64,000 nt of DNA, from contig OW387149.1 in the NCBI GenBank assembly GCA_936440205.1, positions 28,659,151-28,723,150 of the forward strand, read 5' to 3'. Positions within the stretch are counted from its first letter, which is position 1. Each line of letters opens with the position of its first letter. Both the position numbers and the translations under genes were made by a program. This stretch comes from Lepidonotus clava. Its lineage: Eukaryota; Annelida; Polychaeta; Phyllodocida; Polynoidae. The notes under the pieces are model-generated. The model searched no databases and was not told the DNA's origin. It worked only from the letters and a program-made list of their open reading frames with translations. Positions 43,901 to 51,452 of this stretch are shown here, in pieces.

Positions 43901-46900
43901 AGGTGGGCAGTAGGCGGGTGATACAGTGTGCCGGGGTCATCATGATAGTCTTCGGCGTATTCAACAAGTTCGGCTCCATCTTCGTCACCATCCCCGAACC
44001 CATCGTGGGCGGCGTCTTCATCGTCACGTTTGGTGAGTTATTTTACTTTATTTTATACTGACGTGACTATTGCTAAGGGGCCTTTCATTAAGATTTAAGT
44101 CTTAATACGTATAATTGAAGGACCAAAGACCTAATTTGGTACCACTTTATGTACTTTTTATTGATAATTTATGGGAATTCAACCTACAATAATAATATCT
44201 AAGAAAAGTTAACTTCGTATTTTCCTGCAGAAAAACATGCCTGCGGTTGAATAAAAAAAATTGACCTTTGGTTCCCCTAGTTAGGTATGATTGTGGTTGT
44301 GGGCATGTCTAACCTCTAGTGAAATAAAAACTGATCTTTCGTCCCCCTGGTCAGGAAGGATCGTGGTTGTGGGCTTGTCCAACCTCTAGGTAAATAAAAA
44401 CTCTGTTTTTGTTCCCCTGGTCAGGTATGATTGTGGCTGTGGGTTTGTCCAACCTCTAGGGAGATAAAAACTCTCATTCTGTTCCCCCTGCCGGTCAGGT
44501 ATGCTCGTGAATGTAGGCATATCCAACCTCTAGGTAGATAAAAACTCTTTCTGTTCCCCCTCATCAGGTATGATCGTGGCTGTGGGTTTGTCCAACCTGC
44601 AGTTCGTCGACCTCAACTCGTCTCGTAACCTGTTCATCATTGGCTTCTCCTTCTTCTTCGGTATCACACTGCCGGGCTACCTCCACAACAACCCCCACGC
44701 CATCAAAACAGGTAGGTTACTCAATCACTGATACACTAAATCAAGTTTTGAAGAGAAAGAAAAAGCTTCGGACTTCTTCTACATTCATTATCTTTGTCAA
44801 TAAGCCTCAACATCGCAGGGCAGCTGGAAAATGGGATCTGCTATCAATATATGGACATTAGGTGTTGCGTTAGGTGAAAAGTTAATCTTAACAAGGCTAA
44901 ATTCATATAAGGTTTATAAGCTTATTTGGGGGCAAGCACCAGTTGAGGAGCTCTCTACCCTCATATATTTGAAGGGTCAGCAGGGGAGGATCATCCCAAA
45001 GTCGATCATCTAGGGGGGTGGGGGCAAATCAATCCCCCCCCCCCCATAAAAAAGTTAAAGTAAATAATGTCAGCTTTGTACAAATCAACAAACGTAGATT
45101 ATTCGGGGGGAAATCCACTCAGTCTATAGGGGGGGGGGCAATTGCCACTTTTGCCCCCACTGGATCCGCCACTGGTCAGGCAAGAACAATCCTAACTTTG
45201 CAGCCATTTCTCTATTCATTTGCAGGGTCGAGTGAAGTAGACCAGATCCTAACGGTGCTACTTAAGACCAGCATGTTTGTGGGCGGCCTGTCTGGGTTCA
45301 TCCTAGACAACACTATCCCTGGTGAGTATATTGTTCAGTTTATTTTAACATAGGGGACTTCCATTTAGTACGTATGCACATTTTCAAAAATCCCAGAACC
45401 CCATCCCCCCTTGGGCAAAAGTACGCATCAGATATGTACTAAAAGATACACACATTTTCAAAAATCTCAGACTCCCCTCCCCCCTTGATGCATATATGTT
45501 AAAAAACGTTTCTTAAATTTGTGTAGATGGTGACTCTTCACTACTCTTACTGTATTGCCTAAAGTTATGATAAACACCTGTATGAATCTCCTTTCTCTAT
45601 ACCTGTATATATCTGCTTTATGTACACCTATATCACTGCACCCCATACACCTAGATTCTTTCTCTTTAAGAGGAAGAGGAAGGTATATCCTCTTCCTCTT
45701 TAAGAGCAAAGATTCTCCCTGTTATACCTCACATGAGGCTTATAAGGTGAGGTTTTCTGCTTGAAGCATAGAGGTTTAGTATTGATGTAAACCACCAGGG
45801 GGTGCATGTATGTCCTCTTCTTCTTGAAACAAAATCCCTCACCAAATGAACCAAGCATAAGTATAATAGGGAGTGAAAGGTGTGCTTCAAGAGGATGAGG
45901 GGAAACCTTTCTCCTCTTCTTAAAGAGAAAGAGTCTAGGTGTATGGGGTGCACCAGCCAAGTTGTGACATAACAGTCATGTTATGCAACCATGCCATTTT
46001 GGTTGGTCTATAACTTACTTAAATGCCATATATGACTGTGACATTATTTTGTCTGTGAGGTTGAGACCTAACCAAAACAGAATGTTAACTTATCGTGATG
46101 TACTAATGAGGTAATGTCAGGGGCAAATCCAAACAGAGTGCCATTGTGATATTCTGATTAGATTAGGTTGACACCTCACATAATTAGAATATCATTGTGA
46201 CCTTCTCACCCAGGGAGATCCCAACGTTAACCTCACCTAAACAGAACGTAATTGTGACATTCTGATTAGGTCAGGTCTTAACCTTACTTAAACAGAGTGC
46301 TACTGTGACTATCTTATTATGAGTTTAAGTCTCAGCCTAACCTAAACAGAATGCTTTTGTGACATTCCCTTTAAGTGAGACCTCAACCACACCTAAACTG
46401 AATGATATTGTGACATTTTCATGGGTGAAGTCACAATTTTAACCATCTAATAATATTGCAAGAACATTAGCAGAACATCATACTGTAAGGTTGCAACAGC
46501 TATGTGAGTCATCAAAATAATGTCACTGTAATGATACAATGATACAATGTAACATAATTCAGTCCAGCACGTTTCTGCAAAGTTATTATGACATCTCATC
46601 TTTGGCTGGGATCTATCTGCTTGTTATCAACCAGAGGCAGATCCAGGATTTCCAAAAGGAGGGGTCAGCATATAGGCTAAGTACTAAAAATGCACGTATT
46701 CAGACACACAAGTACAACATTTTCCCCTTTTTGCCTCGTTTAGGGGCCCACGAAAAGGAGGGGGTCAGGACCCCCTGGAACCCGCCCCCCCTTCTGGATC
46801 CACCATTGTAAACCTATATATCTCTCTGCTGTGTATACACCTGTATCTATCACCTTTACACACCTATACCTCTCTCTTGTTGATACACCTGTATCCTTCA

Positions 46901-47568
46901 CCTTTACACACCTATACATCTCTGCTGTGTATACACCTGTATCTATCACCTTTACACACCTATACCTCTCTCTTGTTGATACACCTGTATCCTTCACCTT
47001 TACACACCTATACATCTCTGCTGTGTATACACCTGTATCTATCACCTTTACACACCTATACCTCTCTCTTGTTGATACACCTGTATCCTTCACCTTTACA
47101 CACCTATACATCTCTGCTGTGTATACACCTGTATCTATCACCTTTACACACCTATACCTCTCTGCCATGTATACATCTGTATCTATCACCTTTACACACC
47201 TGTACCTCTCTGCTGTGGATATACCTGTATCCTTCACCTTTACACACCTATACCTCTCTGCCATGTATACACCTGTATCTATCACCTTTACACACCTCTA
47301 CCTCCCTGCAGGAACTGACGAGGAGCGTGGGATAGAGAAGTGGAACACTCATGCCCCGGTGGGCAGTACAGAGGAGGAGTTGGAGGGGGTGACCAGGGTG
47401 TACGAACTGCCCTTCATCACCCGGTGGCTGGAGAGGCAGGCCTGGGCCCGCTACGTACCATTCCTACCCCCCTACGAGATGGGGCTCATCTTAAAGTGCT
47501 TTGGATCCAAGAAAAAGGGGAGAAAGTCACAGCGCAGGCGGCGAAACAATGACAGCAGCACCGTCTAG
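30197..47568 (+). CDS. SLC23 family nucleobase/ascorbate transporter (14 coding exons)
   Basis: A membrane symporter of the NAT/SLC23 family. Exons: 30197-30259, 31393-31653, 33322-33482, 34060-34154, 34616-34743, 36132-36313, 37416-37536, 38571-38712, 39888-40037, 41132-41235, 43903-44032, 44568-44711, 45226-45321, 47312-47568. All phases chain and total 2034 bp, giving 677 aa, near the vertebrate length. Hallmarks: [18 protein letters not shown] at TM1, [38 protein letters not shown] signature [30 protein letters not shown] and FILDNTIPG. Two sequons (NLT, NFT) lie in the loop where the family is glycosylated. The signature's first residue is Glu, as I recall for nucleobase-type SLC23A4, not Pro as in ascorbate SVCTs. 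This suggests a nucleobase substrate; inference only. Several acceptors are embedded in tandem arrays. Confidence 0.95.
31393..31653 (+). CDS. SLC23 exon 2: cytosolic N-terminus to TM1
   Basis: 87 codons, phase 0 both sides. Encodes a basic Pro-rich linker and then [18 protein letters not shown], the family's entry to TM1. The exon begins GTGAGT right after CTCTCAG, so the acceptor is fused to a consensus donor sequence. Confidence 0.93.
31674..31883. mobile_element. hAT-like MITE, degraded
   Basis: Left GGCGCGGATTTAGGGGGCG, right TCGATCCGTCCCTG, with a small internal repeat of GTGCTATAGCTATTCA. About 210 bp. Confidence 0.4.
33322..33482 (+). CDS. SLC23 exon 3: TM2-TM3
   Basis: Encodes [20 protein letters not shown] then [19 protein letters not shown]. 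Phase 0 in, 2 out. Confidence 0.95.
33612..34059 (+). repeat. About 49-bp tandem array carrying the exon 4 acceptor
   Basis: About nine units of roughly 45-55 bp, each with a pyrimidine tract, TACCTGCAG and then GTTGCCCATCNTTCA, i.e. the real acceptor plus about 17 bases of exon 4 (GTTACCCATCGTTCAGG). Most units start GT and end AG. The real exon is the last unit. Confidence 0.85.
34060..34154 (+). CDS. SLC23 exon 4: LPIVQGG motif
   Basis: Encodes [19 protein letters not shown] then [12 protein letters not shown]. Strongly conserved SLC23 segment. Phase 2 in, 1 out. Confidence 0.95.
34616..34743 (+). CDS. SLC23 exon 5: extracellular loop
   Basis: Thr/Ala-rich loop with NLT and NFT sequons, ending MWLPRIRE, which precedes the conserved IQGA of the next exon. 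Phase 1 in, 0 out. Confidence 0.88.
34951..35115. mobile_element. hAT-like MITE
   Basis: Tips CAGTGGCGGATTTAGAGG and CTGACTCCGCCACTG, inverted. About 165 bp with T/C runs. Confidence 0.6.
35127..35347. mobile_element. MITE with ATTCCACTAGGTGA ends
   Basis: Left TATTCCACTAGGTGAT, right ATCAGCTAGTGGAACAC, relative of 8444-8642. Non-coding, intron 5. Confidence 0.45.
35960..36050. mobile_element. Partial TTAA-family MITE
   Basis: Right-hand part of the CCCACTAGGCG family: GGCCGACTTCGTC, then TTCGCCTAGTTGGTAGTGGG. The left end was not found. Confidence 0.4.
36132..36313 (+). CDS. SLC23 exon 6
   Basis: Encodes [19 protein letters not shown], then [20 protein letters not shown]. Family core helices. 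Phase 0 in, 2 out, donor GTGAGT. Confidence 0.95.
36585..36845. repeat. Dispersed repeat E, uninterrupted copy
   Basis: Matches the split copy at 12985-13530 in order of words. The first about 120 bp can fold back (AAGAAG...GGTGGC against GCCACC...CTTCTT). Intron 6. Confidence 0.6.
37416..37536 (+). CDS. SLC23 exon 7
   Basis: Encodes [19 protein letters not shown] then a loop and [12 protein letters not shown]. Phase 2 in, 0 out. Confidence 0.93.
38571..38712 (+). CDS. SLC23 exon 8
   Basis: Encodes [20 protein letters not shown] then AWFRLPYP, matching the family's WFRFPYPGQWG. Phase 0 in, 1 out. Confidence 0.93.
39222..39887 (+). repeat. 111-bp exact-period tandem array carrying the exon 9 acceptor
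   Basis: Unit starts at 39222, 39333, 39444, 39555, 39666 and 39777, then the real exon at 39888: every step is 111 bp. Each unit has CTTCAG, then GTCAGTGGGGCGTGCCCAC and about 69 exon bases, ending CCTCCATATAG where the exon reads CCTCCATCGTC. In the exon frame each decoy hits TAG after TSI. Because 111 is divisible by three, a non-exon frame stays open across all copies. High identity between units suggests recent spread or homogenisation. Confidence 0.95.
39888..40037 (+). CDS. SLC23 exon 9
   Basis: Encodes [40 protein letters not shown] and VHAINR. Phase 1 in and out. It is the last of seven 111-bp units and the only one with a full exon and donor. Confidence 0.95.
40856..40924. repeat. 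TG microsatellite
   Basis: About 65 bp of TG dinucleotide with one interruption, intron 9. Confidence 0.9.
41132..41235 (+). CDS. SLC23 exon 10: NAT signature
   Basis: Encodes [34 protein letters not shown]. The E-N-x-G-x(4)-T-K signature lines the substrate site in this family. Phase 1 in, 0 out, donor GTAAGT. Confidence 0.95.
41608..41794. mobile_element. hAT-like MITE
   Basis: Tips CAGGGGTGGATACAGAAT and TTGATTCGCCCCTG. About 187 bp with the GGCTAAGTACTAAAA word shared with 6729 and 46632. Confidence 0.55.
42449..42605. mobile_element. Foldback hairpin element inside the 84-bp array
   Basis: 157 bp with arms ATAACCAACC...GGAGTAC and GTACTCC...GGTTGGTTAT, and an inner GC-rich stem GGGACCCCGATATCAGCCC paired with GGGCTGATATCGGGGTCCC. 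It belongs to a larger insertion (about 42090-42611) that splits the array. Probably a foldback MITE. Confidence 0.65.
43273..43727. other. AT-rich insertion inside the 84-bp array
   Basis: About 455 bp absent from other units. AT-rich with one short open frame that resembles nothing I recognise. No inverted ends were seen. Confidence 0.5.
43903..44032 (+). CDS. SLC23 exon 11
   Basis: Encodes [20 protein letters not shown] then [19 protein letters not shown]. Conserved family core. Phase 0 in, 1 out, donor GTGAGT. Confidence 0.95.
44285..44567 (+). repeat. About 70-bp tandem array carrying the exon 12 acceptor
   Basis: Decoy starts at 44285, 44355, 44425 and 44499, real exon at 44568. Units hold CCCCTGGTCAG, GTATGATTGTGGCTGTGGG and about 32 exon bases, then CTCTAGG and AAATAAAAACTC. 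Most units run GT to AG. Confidence 0.92.
44568..44711 (+). CDS. SLC23 exon 12
   Basis: Encodes [20 protein letters not shown] then [18 protein letters not shown]. The [13 protein letters not shown] block is near identical to vertebrate SLC23. Phase 1 in and out. Confidence 0.96.
45010..45175. mobile_element. hAT-like MITE, degraded left end
   Basis: GGGGGTGGGGGCAAATC at the left and CTGGATCCGCCACTG at the right, with internal TAGGGGGG-type runs shared with 27951-28151. Confidence 0.45.
45226..45321 (+). CDS. SLC23 exon 13
   Basis: Encodes [20 protein letters not shown] then [11 protein letters not shown]. Phase 1 in and out, donor GTGAGT. Confidence 0.95.
45638..45951. mobile_element. 314-bp MITE with about 46-bp inverted ends
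   Basis: Left arm GCACCCCATACACCTAGATT with CTTTCTCTTTAAGAGG, right arm CCTCTTCTTAAAGAGAAAG with GTCTAGGTGTATGGGGTGC. Only a few mismatches between arms. Inside are more AAGAGGA/TCCTCTT words. Non-coding; superfamily not recognised. Confidence 0.7.
46005..46480. repeat. Degenerate tandem repeat of about 60 bp
   Basis: About seven units built on CCTAAACAGAATG, ATTGTGACATTCT and GATTAGGTNAGGTCTNAACC. Intron 13, upstream of the 48-bp array. Confidence 0.65.
46632..46808. mobile_element. hAT-like MITE
   Basis: Tips CAGAGGCAGATCCAGGATT and CTTCTGGATCCACCATTG. About 177 bp. Ends where the 48-bp array begins. Confidence 0.55.
46810..47311 (+). repeat. 48-bp tandem array forming the tract before the last SLC23 exon
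   Basis: About ten units, alternating CTATCACCTTTACACACCTA and CCTTCACCTTTACACACCTA, with CTCTCTGCTGTG or CTCTCTTGTTGA. The last unit runs into CTACCTCCCTGCAG, the acceptor of exon 14. The unit length is a multiple of three, so several frames on both strands stay open, one of them continuous with exon 14 in its true frame. Confidence 0.9.
47312..47568 (+). CDS. SLC23 exon 14: C-terminus and stop
   Basis: Encodes [33 protein letters not shown] and a basic tail ending NNDSSTV, TAG. EERG-x-x-x-W and Y-E/D-L/F-P-F match the family. The end STV resembles a class I PDZ ligand (S/T-x-V). Confidence 0.93.
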
Positions 47569-47813
47569 TATAGTGTAAAGCAATTATTAATAATTGATAG
47601 TCATTAGTTGCAATATTATGCTGTCTTTGCTTCATTATTGGTCATGTACATATTCATGAGTCTCAATGTATTTTTTTACGATAGTTCCCTGACATGGACA
47701 AGGGTTTATTTTATGTATGGGTATGTATAAAAGGAGTACATGTAAACGTAAATGTAAAGAGAATCAGTATGCGCTACGTAAGGCTAAAAGATGTAAAGCT
47801 GTTATATAAGTAA

Positions 47814-47819
47814 AATAAA
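47814..47819 (+). terminator. AATAAA polyadenylation signal of SLC23
   Basis: AATAAA about 245 bp after the stop codon, the first well-placed signal downstream. Confidence 0.5.
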
Positions 47820-48214
47820 AGTTTAATGACCCATCAACGTGATCGTTGCCTTTGATAAACTGTACAGAAAACATGAAAGATAGTACAAAAATAGTTTCTG
47901 TTTTTTGACATGAAACAATAACTACACCACAACTAAGAACTTCTACACATGGTTTACTCTAAATGACTCTTTTGGTACACTTATCGAGTAGTGTGACAAA
48001 CTTAAACAACCCTCTACGACCCAAGGTTCTCCTTATTCAAAACTCTAGTCAATGTTTCCTAGCAAGTACCTATTTCTGACGAAACACATCTACATTGAAG
48101 CTGTTCTACTGATCCTATGCAGATAGAGACCAGGGGCCCATCTCGCCCTTCCTGGGTTTAGGGACATTTGACACTTTTGGCCGCCAGTTGGGAACAGTAG
48201 TATACCTTTATTGC

Positions 48215-48870
48215 ATGTACAACATGTGCCTCGTCACTCTGGAATTAATATCATACCCCAATTTGACTATGCAGACTTTATGATAAAGAGTGGCCTAGTT
48301 GGGAAGATAGGTAGACTTGATTCACTCCAAGATAAAGCTTTACGTATTATTGATGGTACTAACCACATCGGACTTGAACCCCAGGAGCTTGAACAGGTAT
48401 ATATAGGTTGCAACCGTTGAAAAGGCATCAACACGAGCATCACTGTACTATAATGTACAGGATTTGTAAGAATAGGCAACTGATTAATAATGTCAGGCCA
48501 GTGATTCGACTGTGAAGTCATAATAAGGTAAAATTTAATACGAAGAAACGGAGGCTGGAAAAATACATGAAAAGTCCTTTTCAGAGAGGTATCCAGCTAT
48601 GGGACAATATACCTAAAGGGGTACAGCGGACCTTGACTAAAGTTAAATTTAAACAGCAACTGAGCCTTATTGGTGATCTCTGAAAGTCGATGACACTGGC
48701 TAAAACTATGGTTATTGTGTACTAGAGTAATACTGTTGTTTGTATTATCTTCACTGTTCATCTTACTCATCAGCACCGTTTTCTTCATATGTACTATACT
48801 ATATTTCATATCACCATGGCTGGAAGAGCATGTTTATACGTGAAGCTTTGATTGAATAAAAAAAACACTA
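48215..48870 (+). mobile_element. LINE 3' fragment, same family as 20330
   Basis: Encodes FDYADFMIKSGL, RLDSLQDKALRIIDG and then SPFQRGIQLWDNIPKGVQ with several frame breaks, and ends ggaagagcatgtttatac and a TTGATTGAATAAAAAAA tail. Both the coding end and the 3' end match the copy at 20330-20945. Inactive, 5'-truncated. Confidence 0.75.
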
Positions 48871-49189
48871 AAAAACAAACATGAAATTAAATATTACCAC
48901 AAGACAAGCAAATTCCTTTGAAATGGTTGTGAAATAGCTTATCAAAAGATTCGTGACTGTCTGTAAATATTGCAAGATCAACACAATTGTTCGTTTATAC
49001 TCGTGATCCTTCCACTTTTCTATGCTCACGATATACTATTTTTATTTCATTAGAGGTTAAATCATTCCTTAAAAATCTATCACCTATCATATGAAACCTT
49101 ATTCACCACAAACCCTGCAATGACTCCAATAAAGATTCAATTGGTATTACTGAAGAATCATTAGCAAAATATATGGTGTGTTAAATATC

Positions 49190-49700
49190 CAGTTGCAAGA
49201 CGACAATTGGTTGGTAAGTAGAGCTGTTGGTGAGTAGATGGTGAATATTTTACAAGGGGATAGCAAGTGGACGGACACAACATGGTGAGTGGATGACAAG
49301 ATGTTGGCGACTGGTTGGTGAGTGGATGGCAAGTGGGTGGTTAGTTGATGGTGAATGGTTGGTGATTGGTTGCTAAGTGAGTGGCAATTGGATTAGGACA
49401 GGATGACAACTCAATAGTGATTGGATAGCTAATAGATGGTGAGTAGATGGCAAGTGGCGATTGGCTGATGAGTTTCTCGCAAAGTGTTGGCAGGTGGATG
49501 GTGAGTCGATAGTGATTGGATGGTGATCGTATGGCGAGTGGTCTGCAAGTGGATTACGAGTACAGAGACAGATGAGTGGTTAGCAACTGGTTGGCAAGTT
49601 AGAGATTGGGCGCAAGTTGATGTTGAATGGTTTCCAAGTGGTAGGGGATTGGATGGAAAGAGGATGGCAAGTGAATGGCTTGTGGATTGCAAGTAGTTTA
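49190..49700. repeat. Degenerate minisatellite of GTGGATGGCAAGTGG words
   Basis: Loosely repeated TTGGTGAGTGGATGGCAAGT motifs of 10-25 bp over about 500 bp. The open frame on the other strand is a by-product. Confidence 0.65.
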
Positions 49701-50174
49701 TGAGCAAAACACTCAGAACACTGTAAGGAGTGTGTGGTAGAAATAATAGGTGCTGAAGGGAAACAAAGTAAGGTATTTGTTTGGGCTTACAAATATATTC
49801 AACATGGGCCAATAACTTGCACAGCTAGCTTACAAAGTTTAAAGCTGAATCACTAGTATTATAATGTACAGTATGTCTAAACTGTGTATAAAGATGAAAC
49901 GGAATACTCTAATAATACTAGTTTCCTGTAATCGTTAGTTGGTAGGGTATTAAATTGAATATTAGGAGGAAAACGATACGAACTTTAATTCTGAAATGCA
50001 ATAAAATTCATACATAACCGCATGTTACATCATATCATTCCATTTCATTATTGATGTTATTGCCATACTCATATTATGTGTGTTTGGAATATAGTGTATC
50101 TCACAATTGCTATAAAACTTTCCTATTCGCAATAAATTCATATAAAAATGTCAATAATTGAAAATTTGTATATC

Positions 50175-50371
50175 AAAGGGACGTTCTCGTCGCCGACGAC
50201 GTCGCTGCTAGCTATGTTATAACCATCTAATTAGCGCGCCAAATTCACGACGTGACTAATGACGTTGCGTTATTACGTTCTGAAAGGGCAAAACATGTCA
50301 CCAGTGACGGCGTTGTTAGGCTAACGTCGGCGGATGTATCTCTAAACATTCAAGGTCAAGAACGTCCCTTT
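50175..50371. mobile_element. MITE with AAAGGGACGTTCT ends
   Basis: AAAGGGACGTTCTCG at the left and AAGAACGTCCCTTT at the right, 197 bp, with CG-rich words inside (GTCGCCGACGACGTCG). Non-coding. Confidence 0.6.
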
Positions 50372-51239
50372 AAGTAGTAACCAATTCAACGGGAGACCAG
50401 ATACTTGTTATTTAAGATGAACAGTTCTAAAATAAAGTGAATGAAAAATGATAAAACAAAACATCAATTGGACTAGATTTGTAGTTAAACCGAACATACA
50501 TTCCATAGATGGAATAGTCAATAAATAATTAATAAATTTCCACATAAGAAAATTAATAGAATTTACAAACAAGGCCTTAATTGGCAATAACTCTTGTTTT
50601 GGTATCAAAAACATCAATATTTTGATCTCCCCTAGTTGTTCCCAGGTGCTTGTGCAGGTGTTCCCCATTCCATGCTAATCCATACATAATTACTAACAGC
50701 TGTTCATACTACCTCTTTGGAATAGTAGATAAATTGAACTCATCATGTATGTCTGTCAGTGACGAGGTATCTCGATCAGGGTTTCCTACACAAGTTCACA
50801 CAACTATATTTTTAAGTATCTGGGGTGAGTATTAACAAGAAACTTTATTGTTGTCCATTGGCATATTCTTCTATTATAGCTATTCTCAAGTTGTTGAGTG
50901 TGACGTTACCTGTGTTAGGCTTAGTGGGATAAATGAATATATGGTTTCTAGTGACAAATACCCGCCAAAACTGCAATACACAGCTTCACGTCTGCAACCT
51001 TACAGTGACTGATAGGAGGCCCTACATAACAAAGGGAGAGGATAATTAGCAAAAGTGGGGTATGTAAAGGGGGAGTTGTTGATAAAATCCATTTTCTAAC
51101 CATATTAGAGATTTCTCCATTAAAATTAAGATATAAAATCGGACTTGTTTCCACTTAAATGTATCTGTTTTCAAAATATATAATAAATTTTCATTAAACT
51201 GAATTCTTATAATGTGGACTTTGACACTAACATTGTCTA

Positions 51240-51452
51240 AAGGGGGTATTCCACTACACGACATGGGCTGCGATCTGACGATGTCGCAAGGAAATTGCAC
51301 ATAATACAGATACAATTCTATATTAAACATATATTACATGCTCCAAATTGCCCGTTTTTAACCATTTTGTTATGCCCATATGTGAATTTGTCTGTAATAT
51401 CATCATATCGTACTGATATCGTAGCCCATGTGATGTAGTGGAATACCCCCTT
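51240..51452. mobile_element. MITE with GGGGTATTCCACTACACGAC ends, intact
   Basis: AAGGGGGTATTCCACTACAC and its inverted partner at the right (GTAGTGGAATACCCCCTT). Inner inverted block CATGGGCTGCGATCTG against GATATCGTAGCCCATG. 213 bp. Relative at 21910-22162. Confidence 0.75.

Larger units (their letters stand above)
41865..43902 (+). repeat. 84-bp tandem array carrying the exon 11 acceptor (13 decoys)
   Basis: Exon-like starts at 41865, 41949, 42033, 42634, 42717, 42801, 42885, 42968, 43051, 43134, 43217, 43735 and 43819, and the real exon at 43903. Steps are 83 or 84 bp apart from two insertions (about 42090-42611 and 43273-43727). Each unit has a CTGTTCCAG-type acceptor, then GTGGGCAGTAGGTGGGTGAT and about 40 exon bases, then TCAGCGTTCTGTG. 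Exon-frame decoys mostly meet an early stop. Units at 42968, 43051 and 43134 read CCAG|GTGAGC, a joined acceptor and strong donor. Confidence 0.95.

Noticed and set aside
41865-43902. CRISPR-like spacing of the 84-bp array
   Set aside because: Whole units are repeated without unique spacers, and the unit is explained by the exon 11 edge.
46740-47285. 181-codon minus-strand open frame with repeated YRCVKV units
   Set aside because: By-product of the 48-bp array, which is open in several frames on both strands.
49429-49812. 127-codon minus-strand open frame
   Set aside because: Lies over a degenerate minisatellite with low-complexity codons and no splice support.
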